Shown here: positions 1 through 7,703 of the stretch, piece by piece
Layout of the letters: each line of letters starts with the position of its first letter
Numbering within the stretch: position 1 is the stretch's first letter
From: Anaerolineales bacterium
GTDB taxonomy: Bacteria; Chloroflexota; Anaerolineae; Anaerolineales; Villigracilaceae
Length of the DNA stretch: 64,000 bases
Reading direction: 5' to 3'
NCBI GenBank assembly: GCA_014860745.1
Contig: JACZJC010000059.1
Span: 31,197 to 95,196, forward strand
Program-made: the position numbers and the translations under genes
Notes under the pieces: model-generated
Told to the model about the DNA's origin: nothing
Databases searched by the model: none
The model's input: the letters and a program-made list of their open reading frames with translations, nothing else

Positions 1-341
1 ATGGCGGCGCGTATGTAGTGATGTCCAGCAAATATCTGGGAACCGATGTCACGTATGCGTGGCCGTCCGCTGAGATCGCGGTTCTCGGCGCGGAAGGCGC
101 GGCAAATATTTTGTTCAAGAAACAGATCGAAACGGCAACTGACCCCGCTGCGGAACGAAAAAAACTTGCGGCTGAATACCGTGAGAAATTCAATAATCCG
201 TATTACGCGGCTTCCACGGGCTACGTGGATGACATCATCGAACCGCGTGAATCAAGGCCGAAGATCATTGCGTCGCTGTCTGCATTGCGAGATAAGTATG
301 CGCCCGCGCCGCCGCGCAAGCATGGGAATATTCCTGTGTAG
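1..341 (+). CDS. mmdA: Methylmalonyl-CoA decarboxylase carboxyltransferase subunit, C-terminal fragment
   Basis: The reading frame is open from the left edge (first full codon at base 3), so only about the last 112 residues are present. The visible part has the crotonase-fold end of acyl-CoA carboxyltransferases: GGAYVVMSSKYLG, then AWPSAEIAVLGAEGAANI, a charged helix and a YVDDIIEPRESR tail. These blocks are shared by propionyl-CoA carboxylase beta and MmdA. The next three genes encode the other subunits of a Na+-pumping decarboxylase, which favours MmdA. In that complex it transfers CO2 from (S)-methylmalonyl-CoA to the biotin carrier. The subunit order (A, OadG-like, biotin carrier, B) matches known mmd operons. 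The substrate could still differ, because the discriminating N-terminal part is outside the window. Confidence 0.85.
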   Translation, partial: GGAYVVMSSKYLGTDVTYAWPSAEIAVLGAEGAANILFKKQIETATDPAAERKKLAAEYREKFNNPYYAASTGYVDDIIEPRESRPKIIASLSALRDKYAPAPPRKHGNIPV

Positions 342-344
342 TAT

Positions 345-445
345 GTCATTGCGAGGCGGAGTTCTCCCGCCGACATCGTACCCGTAGGGTAAGCAATCTC
401 ATCCTCGTGTTGGGGATTGCTTCGGACTAACGCCCTCGCAATGAC
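345..445. repeat. Nested palindromic intergenic repeat
   Basis: The gap between the carboxyltransferase and the OadG-like gene is almost entirely a nested inverted repeat. The outer arms are GTCATTGCGAGG (345-356) and CCTCGCAATGAC (434-445), perfectly complementary. The inner arms are AAGCAATC (391-398) and GATTGCTT (415-422). This resembles a dispersed palindromic repeat known from several bacterial genomes. It would form a long hairpin in the operon mRNA. Confidence 0.75.
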
Positions 446-458
446 GGAATGAGTTTAT

Positions 459-788
459 ATGACCGAACTACTACTCTCACTACAAATCACCGCTCTCGGT
501 ATGGGACTCGTTTTCGGGGCGATCCTTTTGCTGTGGTTGATGATGATTTTACTGACGCTTTTTACCGCGGATAAAGAAACCGCCTCAGACTCACCCGTGC
601 CTGCCCCTGTCTCCCAGACAGATTACAAAGCCCAAGCCGCCGCACTCGCGGTGGTGTTCGCACTGGCCGAGCAGGAATTATCTTCGGCACATCCGCTGCC
701 TGAGCCGCCCACCGCGATAGTCTCTGCCTGGCAATTGGGCATGCGCACCAGGCAAATGTCGGAAAAAGGGAATTTCAGAAAGCATTAA
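459..788 (+). CDS. OadG-like small membrane subunit of the decarboxylase pump
   Basis: A 109-residue protein with one strong N-terminal membrane helix (about residues 8-36, rich in Leu, Met and Ile, with a GMGLVFGAILLL core), followed by a short Pro/Ala-rich region and a second short hydrophobic stretch around residues 65-75. This is the pattern of OadG/MmdD subunits, which anchor the carboxyltransferase and biotin subunits to the membrane beta subunit. It lies between the carboxyltransferase and biotin-carrier genes, as mmdD does in known operons. Sequence in this family is poorly conserved, so the call rests on size, topology and place. The start ATG has no clear Shine-Dalgarno site. Confidence 0.72.
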   Translation: MTELLLSLQITALGMGLVFGAILLLWLMMILLTLFTADKETASDSPVPAPVSQTDYKAQAAALAVVFALAEQELSSAHPLPEPPTAIVSAWQLGMRTRQMSEKGNFRKH

Positions 789-826
789 ACCTCACCCTGC
801 CCTCTCCCCCAAGGAGAGGGGGAAGA
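789..826. repeat. Short inverted repeat between operon genes
   Basis: Directly after the stop of the OadG-like gene, CCCTCTCC and GGAGAGGG form a short hairpin, preceded by CCTCACCCTG. This type of CCCTCTCC/GGAGAGGG element is common as a dispersed repeat in bacteria. Its right arm also gives the purine-rich stretch in front of the next ATG at 834. Confidence 0.45.
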
Positions 827-833
827 TAAAGCT

Positions 834-1304
834 ATGAAATACAAAATCACAGTCAATAATCAAACGTTTGAAGTTGAGATAGAAAATATCCATGCGCGGC
901 CTGTCATTGCGCGCGTGGACGGGGAACGGTTCGAGGTCATGCCGGAGAACGGGAACCAGGCTGAGGCGGAGAAAGAAGCGGGCGGGACAAAAAACATCGC
1001 GGAGAAAAAATCGATTTCCCAAAAACCCGTTACAGCCGCCGCATTCTCTCCCAATCCCGCCATTAGCGGAAATGCTCTCACCGCTCCCCTGCCGGGAACA
1101 GTGGTGGATGTGTTCGTAAAGCCCGGCGAAAAAGTGGAAGCGGGGCAGGTGGTGCTGGTGATCGAAGCGATGAAAATGAAGAACAGCATTCGCTCGGTAT
1201 ACAGCGGCACAATCAGCGAAGTGCTTGTAAGCCCCGGTCAAAGTGTGGCGCATAAACAGGCGCTGGTGAAATTTGCAGACCTCGGGGAAGCCGCATGGAT
1301 TTAA
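834..1304 (+). CDS. mmdC: Biotin carboxyl carrier subunit of methylmalonyl-CoA decarboxylase
   Basis: A 156-residue biotinyl-domain protein. Residues 1-40 form a short beta-rich start (MKYKITVNNQTFEVEIE), residues 41-80 a Lys/Ala/Pro-rich linker, and residues 82-150 a complete biotinyl domain with the biotinylation motif EAMKM; the acceptor is Lys114. It carries CO2 from the carboxyltransferase to the membrane beta subunit, where decarboxylation drives Na+ export. Length and layout match MmdC and OadA C-terminal biotin domains. The gene overlaps the following beta-subunit gene by 10 bases, which suggests translational coupling. Confidence 0.9.
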   Translation: MKYKITVNNQTFEVEIENIHARPVIARVDGERFEVMPENGNQAEAEKEAGGTKNIAEKKSISQKPVTAAAFSPNPAISGNALTAPLPGTVVDVFVKPGEKVEAGQVVLVIEAMKMKNSIRSVYSGTISEVLVSPGQSVAHKQALVKFADLGEAAWI

Positions 1305-2431
1305 ACTCATTATTACCCGAATTGCTAAAAGGGTTTTCTCATTTCACGCTGGGCAACGGTGTGATGATTGCCGCGGCTTTGATATTAATCTACCTGGCGG
1401 TGTTCAAGGAAATCGAACCTGTGCTTTTGCTGCCCATCGGTTTTGGGTGTCTGCTGTCAAATATTCCACTGGCAGGTATGACCGCCGCAGAGGGGATGAT
1501 GGGCGTTTTATACGACGCAGGAATCAAAACAGAATTATTTCCATTGCTGATCTTCATCGGCGTCGGCGCGATGATCGATTTTTCTCCTCTGCTCGCACAG
1601 CCGCGCATGGTCCTGCTTGGCGCGGCGGGGCAATTTGGAATTTTCGGCACATTGATTCTTGCAATTGCACTGGGGTTTCCACTTAATCAAGCCGCCTCGA
1701 TCGGCGTCATCGGCGCGATCGATGGGCCGACTTCCATTTTCGTGGCGACAAAACTTGCGCCTGAATTGCTTGCGCCGATCGCGGTGGCGGCATATTCCTA
1801 CATGAGTCTGATCCCCATCATCCAGCCGCCGTTGATGAGACTGCTAACCACAAAAAAAGAGCGTATGATCCGAATGGAATATGCGCCGAAGCCGATTTCA
1901 AAAACCACCCTGATATTCTTCCCCGTGGTATTGACCCTCGTCGTTGGCCTGCTCGTGCCCGAAGCCACGCCATTGATCTCCATGCTCATGCTTGGCAATT
2001 TGCTCAAAGTTTCGGGCGTGGTGGAAAGATTAAGCAACGCCGCACAAAACGAGATCATCAATATTTCCACTTTGTTTCTGGGGCTGGCCATCGGTTCCAC
2101 GATGAGCGCGGCAAGTTTCTTGAATCTCGACACCGGTAAGATCATGGTTTTGGGATTGTTCGCTTTTTCGCTGGATACGGTTGCAGGCCTGTTGTTTGGA
2201 AAGCTCATGTCTGTGTTGAGCGGCGGGAAGATCAACCCGCTGATCGGCGCGGCGGGTATTTCCGCCTTCCCGATGGCGGGACGGCTGGCCGCAAAGACCG
2301 CCAACGATGAAGACCCGAACAATTTTATTTTGATGCACGCCATGGGCGCGAATACGGCCGGGCAGTTGGGGAGCGTGATCGCGGGCGGGATTTTATTGTC
2401 GGTGGTGAGCAAGATGCTGGGGATTGGATAA
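1295..2431 (+). CDS. mmdB: Na+-translocating decarboxylase beta subunit
   Basis: A 378-residue polytopic membrane protein of the OadB/MmdB/GcdB family. Family blocks are present in order: LPIGFGCLLSNIPL (about 46-59), GAMIDFSPLLAQP (91-103), AIDGPTSIFVATKLAP with the conserved aspartate at position 143, SYMSLIPIIQPP (about 167-178) and the C-terminal HAMGANTAGQLGSVIAGG. The aspartate in the DGPT block is the residue tied to Na+ coupling and decarboxylation in OadB. It decarboxylates carboxybiotin on MmdC and pumps Na+ out. Full length compared with the family. It is the last gene of the operon, followed by a strong hairpin. Confidence 0.93.
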   Translation: MDLNSLLPELLKGFSHFTLGNGVMIAAALILIYLAVFKEIEPVLLLPIGFGCLLSNIPLAGMTAAEGMMGVLYDAGIKTELFPLLIFIGVGAMIDFSPLLAQPRMVLLGAAGQFGIFGTLILAIALGFPLNQAASIGVIGAIDGPTSIFVATKLAPELLAPIAVAAYSYMSLIPIIQPPLMRLLTTKKERMIRMEYAPKPISKTTLIFFPVVLTLVVGLLVPEATPLISMLMLGNLLKVSGVVERLSNAAQNEIINISTLFLGLAIGSTMSAASFLNLDTGKIMVLGLFAFSLDTVAGLLFGKLMSVLSGGKINPLIGAAGISAFPMAGRLAAKTANDEDPNNFILMHAMGANTAGQLGSVIAGGILLSVVSKMLGIG

Positions 2432-2433
2432 AA

Positions 2434-2466
2434 AAAAGAGGATGGCTGTTCAGCCATCCTCTTTTA
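2434..2466. terminator. Bidirectional rho-independent terminator
   Basis: A perfect 14-base-pair stem (2434-2447 with 2452-2465, AAAAGAGGATGGCT) around a four-base loop, with an A-run on one side and a T-run on the other, so it can end transcription from both sides. It separates the decarboxylase operon from the convergent diguanylate cyclase gene, whose stop codon lies in the hairpin. Confidence 0.88.
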
Positions 2467-4474
2467 TGTTTAAACCATCAGTGTGGACCGTCACACAATT
2501 TTTTCCCCGGGCCTTCGATGCGTATAAAGCCCCGTCCGCCGCTTCCAATATGTCCTGTCCGCTCAGCCCATGGGAGGGATAGGATGCGATCCCGATTGAA
2601 AGGGTGACTTGCAATTCCTGCCCATTGAAATTTTTCTGAAGCATTTGAAACGCCCGCCGCCATTGATTGGCGCGCTTTAAGGCGCCTTCCACTGCCGCGT
2701 TGGGCATTAAAACGACAAACTCATCGCCGCCATACCGGCAGCTTATATCTCCCTGGCGAACATTATGGGTAAGGATCCCGGCAAGTGATTTCAGGATCAT
2801 GTCCCCGGCCGAATGGCTGTGACGGTCGTTAAGAGTCTTGAAATTGTCGATATCGATCATGGCAATGCAAAAACCGCTTTCGTTCCGTTTGGCCTGCGCC
2901 GACTCCCGCTCCAACGCTTCTTCGAGGATGCGGCGGTTGTACAGCCCCGTCAGCGGGTCGCGGATGGCCTGTTCGCGCAATTGATCCTGCAGGGAAATAA
3001 TCTCTTGCATTTGGTTTTGCAGGCGGTGATTTGCTTCCTGCAATTCCCGTTCCATCAGCTTCCGTTTTGTAATTTCCTGTTTAATGGCAACGTAATTCGT
3101 GATTTCCCTTTTTTCATTGTAAACAGGGGCGATGGTCATTTCCTCCACATACAGATGCCCATTCTTATGGCGGTTGATGATCTCTCCCTGCCAGATTTGG
3201 CCGGAAAGTATGGTATTCCACAGTTTTTCATAAAAGGGCTGATCCTGCTCGCCCGATTTCAAAAAAGATAAATTTTTGCCGAGCGCCTCTCCCGATGAAT
3301 AGCCTGTAATGTCAGTAAAGGCGCGGTTGACCCAGATACATTCCCCGTTTAAGTCTGTGATCACCACGGCATTCACGGCGGCGTTCAAGGCCGCGCTCTG
3401 CAGGTTGATCATTTCATTACGCTGTTCGATCAGACGGGCGGTCTGGTTTCGGCTGGTGACATCGCGCGCCAAAATAACCTGTCCGGCAACCTGTCCCTGA
3501 GAATCTGCCAGGGGTGTAATGACCAGTTCCAGGTCGCGGGGCGAGGCGGTGTTTATGGTGACAGACTCATGGATGCTCCCAACATGGTCGTATTTGCCGA
3601 GCAGGTCGGGCAATTCCTTCAATAATTCGGAAACCGGCCGGCCGGTCACCTGGTCATGGGTTCTATCGAACCATTCCAGCCCGACGTGGTTGATATCCAC
3701 TACACGGTTTTCGGCGTCCAGCACCAAGACCATTTCGGGAATCTCCTCAAAAACAACCTCTCTGGCAATAGGCGCGAGTTCCAAAAATCCAAATCGTAAA
3801 ACGCCGAAGCTGAAAAGCAATCCGCCAAAGATAAAAGCAACCGGGGTGAAATCCACCTGGGCGGGGGACTGCGGGGACAGAACTTTCTCGAAGAGATAAT
3901 ATAAATTTGCAAGGATGGGAATGAGCACTCCGATCAGCAGCATAGTGCTCTGGCCGCGGTATATGCCGGGGTAGCGCACAACCGCCCGCAAAATTACGAA
4001 AAACCCAAGCAGTAATAAAAAGTAATTTTGCGCCATCTGCACCCAAAACCATACGCCGCCTTCGATGGTGACGGGTCCCATGCCGGTTTCATATTTCAGG
4101 GACGCATGATAAAAATGACTTAGCGGTGAAAACACAAGGATCAGCGTCAAAACCGGGATGACGAATAAAAACAAAATCCCTTTTCGTGAAAACCAGCGCG
4201 CCTGCTGAGTATAAACGAACGAGAACATGAACCACAGCGGGGGGATGGCAACGATGCTCAAGACTTCAAGCTTCAACCAGAATATCTTTAATGCAACGGA
4301 AGTAGAGATGATCTCCAACCCATATGTCAGCGAGAATAAACCGGCCATAAGCATAAGCAGGGCAAAATATCCCTGCCCACCCTGGGTGCGTTTTTTCGCG
4401 CTGCGCAAGGCAAGCCATATGCCAATAAAAAAATTCACGAACAAAACCCCTGAAATCGCCCAATAGGTGTTCAC
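2450..4474 (-). CDS. 7TM-PAS-PAS diguanylate cyclase (GGDEF)
   Basis: About 674 residues when read from GTG at 4474. The first ~215 residues form seven hydrophobic segments of the kinase-type 7TM sensory region. Two PAS domains follow (EEIPEMVLVLDAENRV... and NAAVNAVVITDLNGEC...), then a coiled coil and a C-terminal GGDEF domain that starts at DPLTGLYNRR and contains the active-site signature YGGDEF. An RxxD inhibitory site (RQGD) lies five residues before GGDEF, so feedback inhibition by product is expected. It makes c-di-GMP from two GTP at the membrane. A longer frame runs upstream, but a TATAAT box at 4481-4486 (minus strand) places the first transcribed base at about 4474, so this start is preferred. 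No EAL domain is present. Confidence 0.88.
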   Translation of the reverse strand: MNTYWAISGVLFVNFFIGIWLALRSAKKRTQGGQGYFALLMLMAGLFSLTYGLEIISTSVALKIFWLKLEVLSIVAIPPLWFMFSFVYTQQARWFSRKGILFLFVIPVLTLILVFSPLSHFYHASLKYETGMGPVTIEGGVWFWVQMAQNYFLLLLGFFVILRAVVRYPGIYRGQSTMLLIGVLIPILANLYYLFEKVLSPQSPAQVDFTPVAFIFGGLLFSFGVLRFGFLELAPIAREVVFEEIPEMVLVLDAENRVVDINHVGLEWFDRTHDQVTGRPVSELLKELPDLLGKYDHVGSIHESVTINTASPRDLELVITPLADSQGQVAGQVILARDVTSRNQTARLIEQRNEMINLQSAALNAAVNAVVITDLNGECIWVNRAFTDITGYSSGEALGKNLSFLKSGEQDQPFYEKLWNTILSGQIWQGEIINRHKNGHLYVEEMTIAPVYNEKREITNYVAIKQEITKRKLMERELQEANHRLQNQMQEIISLQDQLREQAIRDPLTGLYNRRILEEALERESAQAKRNESGFCIAMIDIDNFKTLNDRHSHSAGDMILKSLAGILTHNVRQGDISCRYGGDEFVVLMPNAAVEGALKRANQWRRAFQMLQKNFNGQELQVTLSIGIASYPSHGLSGQDILEAADGALYASKARGKNCVTVHTDGLNIKEDG

Positions 4475-4480
4475 CCTCTC

Positions 4481-4486
4481 ATTATA
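4481..4486 (-). promoter_or_regulatory. -10 box of the diguanylate cyclase gene
   Basis: Read on the minus strand, the sequence is TATAAT followed by GAGAGG and the GTG at 4474. The spacing puts the transcription start at or next to the start codon, which suggests a leaderless mRNA. No good -35 hexamer is seen. Confidence 0.5.
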
Positions 4487-4509
4487 AAGAAAAAACCGGG
4501 ATTGTGCGC

Positions 4510-4515
4510 TATAAT
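4510..4515 (+). promoter_or_regulatory. -10 box of the PLP-enzyme gene
   Basis: TATAAT at 4510-4515, with a Shine-Dalgarno-like CAGGAGA at 4538-4544 and the ATG at 4551. It lies back-to-back with the -10 box of the divergent cyclase gene. The -35 region is weak. Confidence 0.5.
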
Positions 4516-4550
4516 CAAGTTGTCTGACAACTATTCTCAGGAGAAACCCC

Positions 4551-6017
4551 ATGACTACGATTGACCTGACCATTCACAAAGACCGCCGCGCCCGCGCCAT
4601 TCAACGCGCAAAAGAGCGCAACATCATCATTCCCACCTACGCCCAGATGAAAGACCCCTCGAAAATTCCGGCAAAAGTAAAAGAGGAATTGAAGAGCATC
4701 GGACTCTGGGATATTCACCCGCGAAATTTGTTCCGCATCAACTGGCACAATCAACCCACCGCATCTGGCGGGACTTTTGGCGGAGTCAACTTCGTCGAGT
4801 TTCCCTCTTCGCTGACGGGAGTCAAGGCGCGCATCATTGCAATCGTTGGCAAGTGGTTCCCCACCGGCGCACACAAAGTCGGCGCGGCGTTCTCTTGTCT
4901 CGTGCCGCGACTGGTCACAGGTCAGTTCGACCCGACAACACAAAAAGCAGTCTGGCCCTCCACAGGCAATTACTGCCGCGGCGGGGCATACGACTCCGCA
5001 TTGCTGGCCTGCGAATCCATTGCCATTTTGCCCGAAGGCATGTCAAAGGAACGCTTCGAATGGCTGGAAAAAGTTGCAGGCGAAACCATCAAGACCCCTG
5101 GCTCCGAATCCAACGTAAAAGAAATTTTTGACAAGTGCTGGGAATTAAGAAATTCGGGTCAAGACCTGATGATCTTCAATCAGTTCGACGAGTTTGGCAA
5201 TTACCTCTGGCACTACGAAGTGACAGGTCACGCCATGGAAGAAGTGCTCAAGAAAGTAATGGGCAAGGACGACCGCTTCCGCGGCATGGCGTCCGCAACA
5301 GGTTCAGGCGGCACAATTGCCAGCGGCGACTATCTCAAGCAGATCTTCCCTGAAAGCAAGATCGTGGCAAGCGAAGCTTTGCAATGCCCAACACTTTTGG
5401 AAAATGGATTTGGCTCGCATCGCATCGAAGGCATCGGCGACAAGCACGTGCCGTGGGTGCACAACACCAAGAACACGGATGTAGTCACCGCCATTGACGA
5501 CAATGCCGTGGTAAACATCTCCCGCCTCTTTAACGAAGAAAACGGACGCGCCTATCTCGCAGAAAAAGGCGTACCTGAATCCATCATTTCCAATCTCGAC
5601 CTGCTTGGCTTCTCTGGCATCTCGAATGTACTTACCTGCATCAAGACCGCCAAATACTATGAGATGGACGAAAACGATGTGATGATCACCATGCTGACCG
5701 ACTCGATGGAACTCTATCGCTCGCGCTTGCATGAAATGCACCAGGAGTTCGGCGAATACAGCGAGAAGGACGCCGCCGCAGATTTCGCCCGCTACCTGCA
5801 CGGCCAGTCCACAGATAACATGCTCGAACTCACTTACCCTGAACGACGACGAGTCCACAACTTGAAATACTACACCTGGGTCGAGCAACAGGGTAAAACA
5901 TATGAGGAAATTCAACAGCAATGGTACCAGCCCGATTATTGGACGCAGGTTCAAAAGCAGGCCGATGAAATTGATGAATTAATAGTTGACTTCAATAAAG
6001 AAGTAGGAATAGCCTAA
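4551..6017 (+). CDS. Fold-type II PLP-dependent enzyme, TrpB/cysteine synthase superfamily
   Basis: A 488-residue PLP enzyme. The cofactor lysine is probably Lys109 in TGAHKVGAAFS, and a glycine-rich phosphate-binding loop ATGSGGTIASGDY lies near residues 250-262. Other superfamily blocks are WPSTGNYCRGGAYDSALLA and LGFSGISNVLTCIK. It is longer than cysteine synthase (about 310 residues) because of an N-terminal extension of some 60 residues and a C-terminal region of about 120 residues rich in Tyr, Gln and Glu. The substrate cannot be read from the sequence; a beta-replacement or beta-elimination on an amino acid is the general expectation. It is a single-gene unit with its own promoter and terminator. 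It is not a normal TrpB, since there is no trpA or other trp gene nearby. Confidence 0.75.
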   Translation: MTTIDLTIHKDRRARAIQRAKERNIIIPTYAQMKDPSKIPAKVKEELKSIGLWDIHPRNLFRINWHNQPTASGGTFGGVNFVEFPSSLTGVKARIIAIVGKWFPTGAHKVGAAFSCLVPRLVTGQFDPTTQKAVWPSTGNYCRGGAYDSALLACESIAILPEGMSKERFEWLEKVAGETIKTPGSESNVKEIFDKCWELRNSGQDLMIFNQFDEFGNYLWHYEVTGHAMEEVLKKVMGKDDRFRGMASATGSGGTIASGDYLKQIFPESKIVASEALQCPTLLENGFGSHRIEGIGDKHVPWVHNTKNTDVVTAIDDNAVVNISRLFNEENGRAYLAEKGVPESIISNLDLLGFSGISNVLTCIKTAKYYEMDENDVMITMLTDSMELYRSRLHEMHQEFGEYSEKDAAADFARYLHGQSTDNMLELTYPERRRVHNLKYYTWVEQQGKTYEEIQQQWYQPDYWTQVQKQADEIDELIVDFNKEVGIA

Positions 6018-6024
6018 CAAACGA

Positions 6025-6062
6025 AGTAACGGTCACCTTCAGAGTGACCGTTACTTTTTTAA
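6025..6062. terminator. Rho-independent terminator after the PLP enzyme
   Basis: A perfect 13-base-pair stem (6025-6037 with 6045-6057, AAGTAACGGTCAC) and a 7-base loop, followed by a T-run. It also serves the convergent GH18 gene, whose stop is at 6059. Confidence 0.9.
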
Positions 6063-7069
6063 CATCCACTCATCACCGTTTTATAAATCGCCCGCAACAA
6101 AGACGACGATTCATCCAGCGTATCCTGTCCCAATTCCCAGAACATCACCCCGCCAGCGTTTTGGCTTCTTGCAAAGCAGGTCTTTTGCTGGATCGTTGTG
6201 ATTCCGTTAAAGAACAGCCCGTCGACCTCATCCACTTCCGGTGCAGGCCGATATTTGCTGACGATCTCAGCATAAGAGAGCTCTCGCTCAAAATCATTTA
6301 CCCCGCGCGCATAGAACGGCATGCCCAGCACCAGCTTCTCGGCTGGAATACCTGCATCCAAAAATAGTTGAAAATCTTTAAGAGCTTGTTCGTACGTAGA
6401 ATGCCTTTCTGCATGGTCGTAGGACATGATATGGACCCGGTCCACGATGGCGAATTCGCTCAAAGGAATGGATGGATCTGCGGGCAGGGCCACGCTGACG
6501 AACAATTCATGCTCCGAAAGGAAGAGTCTCATCTCAGCCAGCAGGGTGACGTAATCGGCAAACTCCTTATTGGTTTGCGGGAATTCCCAATCGAAATCGA
6601 CACCGTCAATTTCATGAGAAAGCATGTAATCGAGCAGGTTGGCGATAAATTGACGGCGAATGCCGGGGTCGGCGGTCATAGCGGCAAAATCGTCCCCGCG
6701 TTCCCAGCCGCCGACCGAAAGATGAACGCGCAAGCCATACTGGTTCTTCAGCTCAATTAATCGCGACCAGTTTTCCTCGGTCAGGCGCGAGGTATCGAGA
6801 GAACCGTCTGCGCGAGGCTCGGCGGAAAAATAAATAATATCGGTGAGGTGTTTTGCCCATTCAGAATTTAGCTCGCGGTAGTCAGGAAAGTAGCCGATCA
6901 TGGCAAAAGGCGGTATCGGCTCCTGCGTAAGGGTTGGTTGGTCAGGAAGAGGCTCGGGCGTAGCCGATGCTGCCTGGGCAGAAGCAAGCTCAGTCTGAGG
7001 AAGAGGCGTGGCATTTCCTCCACAAGAGGTGAGCAGGATGAGAGTTAAAAGAATGGGGAGTCGTTTCAC
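6059..7069 (-). CDS. GH18-family glycoside hydrolase lipoprotein
   Basis: A 336-residue secreted lipoprotein. The signal sequence ends in a lipobox (LLTSC) with lipidated Cys16, followed by a Pro/Thr/Gln-rich linker to about residue 53. The rest is a GH18 barrel: HLSVGGW (about 116-122), the catalytic DGVDFDWE motif (Asp155, Asp158, Asp160 and acid/base Glu162), an IMSYD strand and a final GGVMFWELGQD. All catalytic residues of GH18 are present. It should cleave beta-1,4-linked N-acetylglucosamine polymers such as chitin or peptidoglycan-derived glycans at the cell surface. It begins with GTG, has no Shine-Dalgarno site, and its -10 box overlaps that of the divergent gene at 7091. Confidence 0.9.
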   Translation of the reverse strand: MKRLPILLTLILLTSCGGNATPLPQTELASAQAASATPEPLPDQPTLTQEPIPPFAMIGYFPDYRELNSEWAKHLTDIIYFSAEPRADGSLDTSRLTEENWSRLIELKNQYGLRVHLSVGGWERGDDFAAMTADPGIRRQFIANLLDYMLSHEIDGVDFDWEFPQTNKEFADYVTLLAEMRLFLSEHELFVSVALPADPSIPLSEFAIVDRVHIMSYDHAERHSTYEQALKDFQLFLDAGIPAEKLVLGMPFYARGVNDFERELSYAEIVSKYRPAPEVDEVDGLFFNGITTIQQKTCFARSQNAGGVMFWELGQDTLDESSSLLRAIYKTVMSGC

Positions 7070-7076
7070 AACTAAT

Positions 7077-7084
7077 ATTATAAT
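7077..7084. promoter_or_regulatory. Symmetric bidirectional -10 element
   Basis: The self-complementary octamer ATTATAAT contains TATAAT on both strands (7079-7084 plus, 7082-7077 minus). On the plus strand six bases separate it from the ATG at 7091; on the minus strand seven bases separate it from the GTG at 7069. Both genes therefore appear to be transcribed divergently from one element as leaderless mRNAs. Confidence 0.6.
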
Positions 7085-7090
7085 TAATAT

Positions 7091-7654
7091 ATGTTGAAAT
7101 CCACCGACCTGATTTTGGTCTGCCTGCTCCCCACCCCGAGAGATTTGGAAATTGCGCGGCTGCTGGGATGGTACCGTATTCCGCTTCGCACCGCGCCGAA
7201 GATTGTTGCTGTGGACTACCTGGCTTTTTACCAGCCCTCGGCATTCGGCGATCGCGGCGGACTAATCGAATTCATTGCCCCGATCCGCGGACATGAATTG
7301 ACAACGCGCGGCGAACTGCTTAAAGACGAATCGGACCACCCGCGTGCCCGGGAGGAATATTACAAGATTCAGCTTGGCGGATTGGAGAAATTAAAAGAGC
7401 CCATCAAGGCGGAAAAATGGAAGCGGCTCACCTTTCTATACTCTACGGGCGAATATTTGCTGAACGCCAGGTTATTAAACGACCTGGTCGTGCAAAACCA
7501 GGAACGCGAGATTCTGTGGAAAAACCTGCGCGAGCGCGCCGAAAACGGACAGCTGTACAAAACTGACCTGCCCGAAGCGGACATCCCTCCCGAGGTTTTA
7601 ATGGCTCTTTTGGGCATAAAAGACTTACAAGCAGATTACGAAGCCCCCCAATAG
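7091..7654 (+). CDS. Protein of unknown function, 187 residues
   Basis: No family is recognised. The protein is soluble and mixed alpha/beta, with no signal peptide or membrane segment. It opens with a hydrophobic strand (TDLILVCLLPTPRDLEIARL), then a compact region with GWYRIPLRTAP and VDYLAFYQPSAFG, then a charged helical C-terminal half containing FLYSTGEYLLNARLLNDL. The composition and codon use match its neighbours, and the frame is long and continuous, so it is very likely a real gene. It starts six bases after the shared TATAAT box, with no room for a Shine-Dalgarno site. Confidence 0.75.
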   Translation: MLKSTDLILVCLLPTPRDLEIARLLGWYRIPLRTAPKIVAVDYLAFYQPSAFGDRGGLIEFIAPIRGHELTTRGELLKDESDHPRAREEYYKIQLGGLEKLKEPIKAEKWKRLTFLYSTGEYLLNARLLNDLVVQNQEREILWKNLRERAENGQLYKTDLPEADIPPEVLMALLGIKDLQADYEAPQ

Positions 7655-7666
7655 TCCTCGGTTTCC

Positions 7667-7695
7667 TTGATTCCGCCTGTACTAAGTGATAAACT
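7667..7695 (+). promoter_or_regulatory. Promoter of the pseudo-receiver gene
   Basis: TTGATT (7667-7672), a 17-base spacer and TAAACT (7690-7695). The expected start of transcription (about 7702-7704) coincides with the ATG at 7704, which again points to a leaderless mRNA. No Shine-Dalgarno sequence precedes this ATG. Confidence 0.55.
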
Positions 7696-7703
7696 TTAGA
7701 CAA

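Noticed and set aside
792..1310. Open frame of 172 codons on the minus strand opposite the biotin carrier gene
   Set aside because: It is an antisense shadow of mmdC, with a His/Phe-rich translation and no family match.
4551..6017. Tryptophan synthase beta chain
   Set aside because: The fold is shared, but length, extensions and context (no other trp genes) do not fit TrpB.
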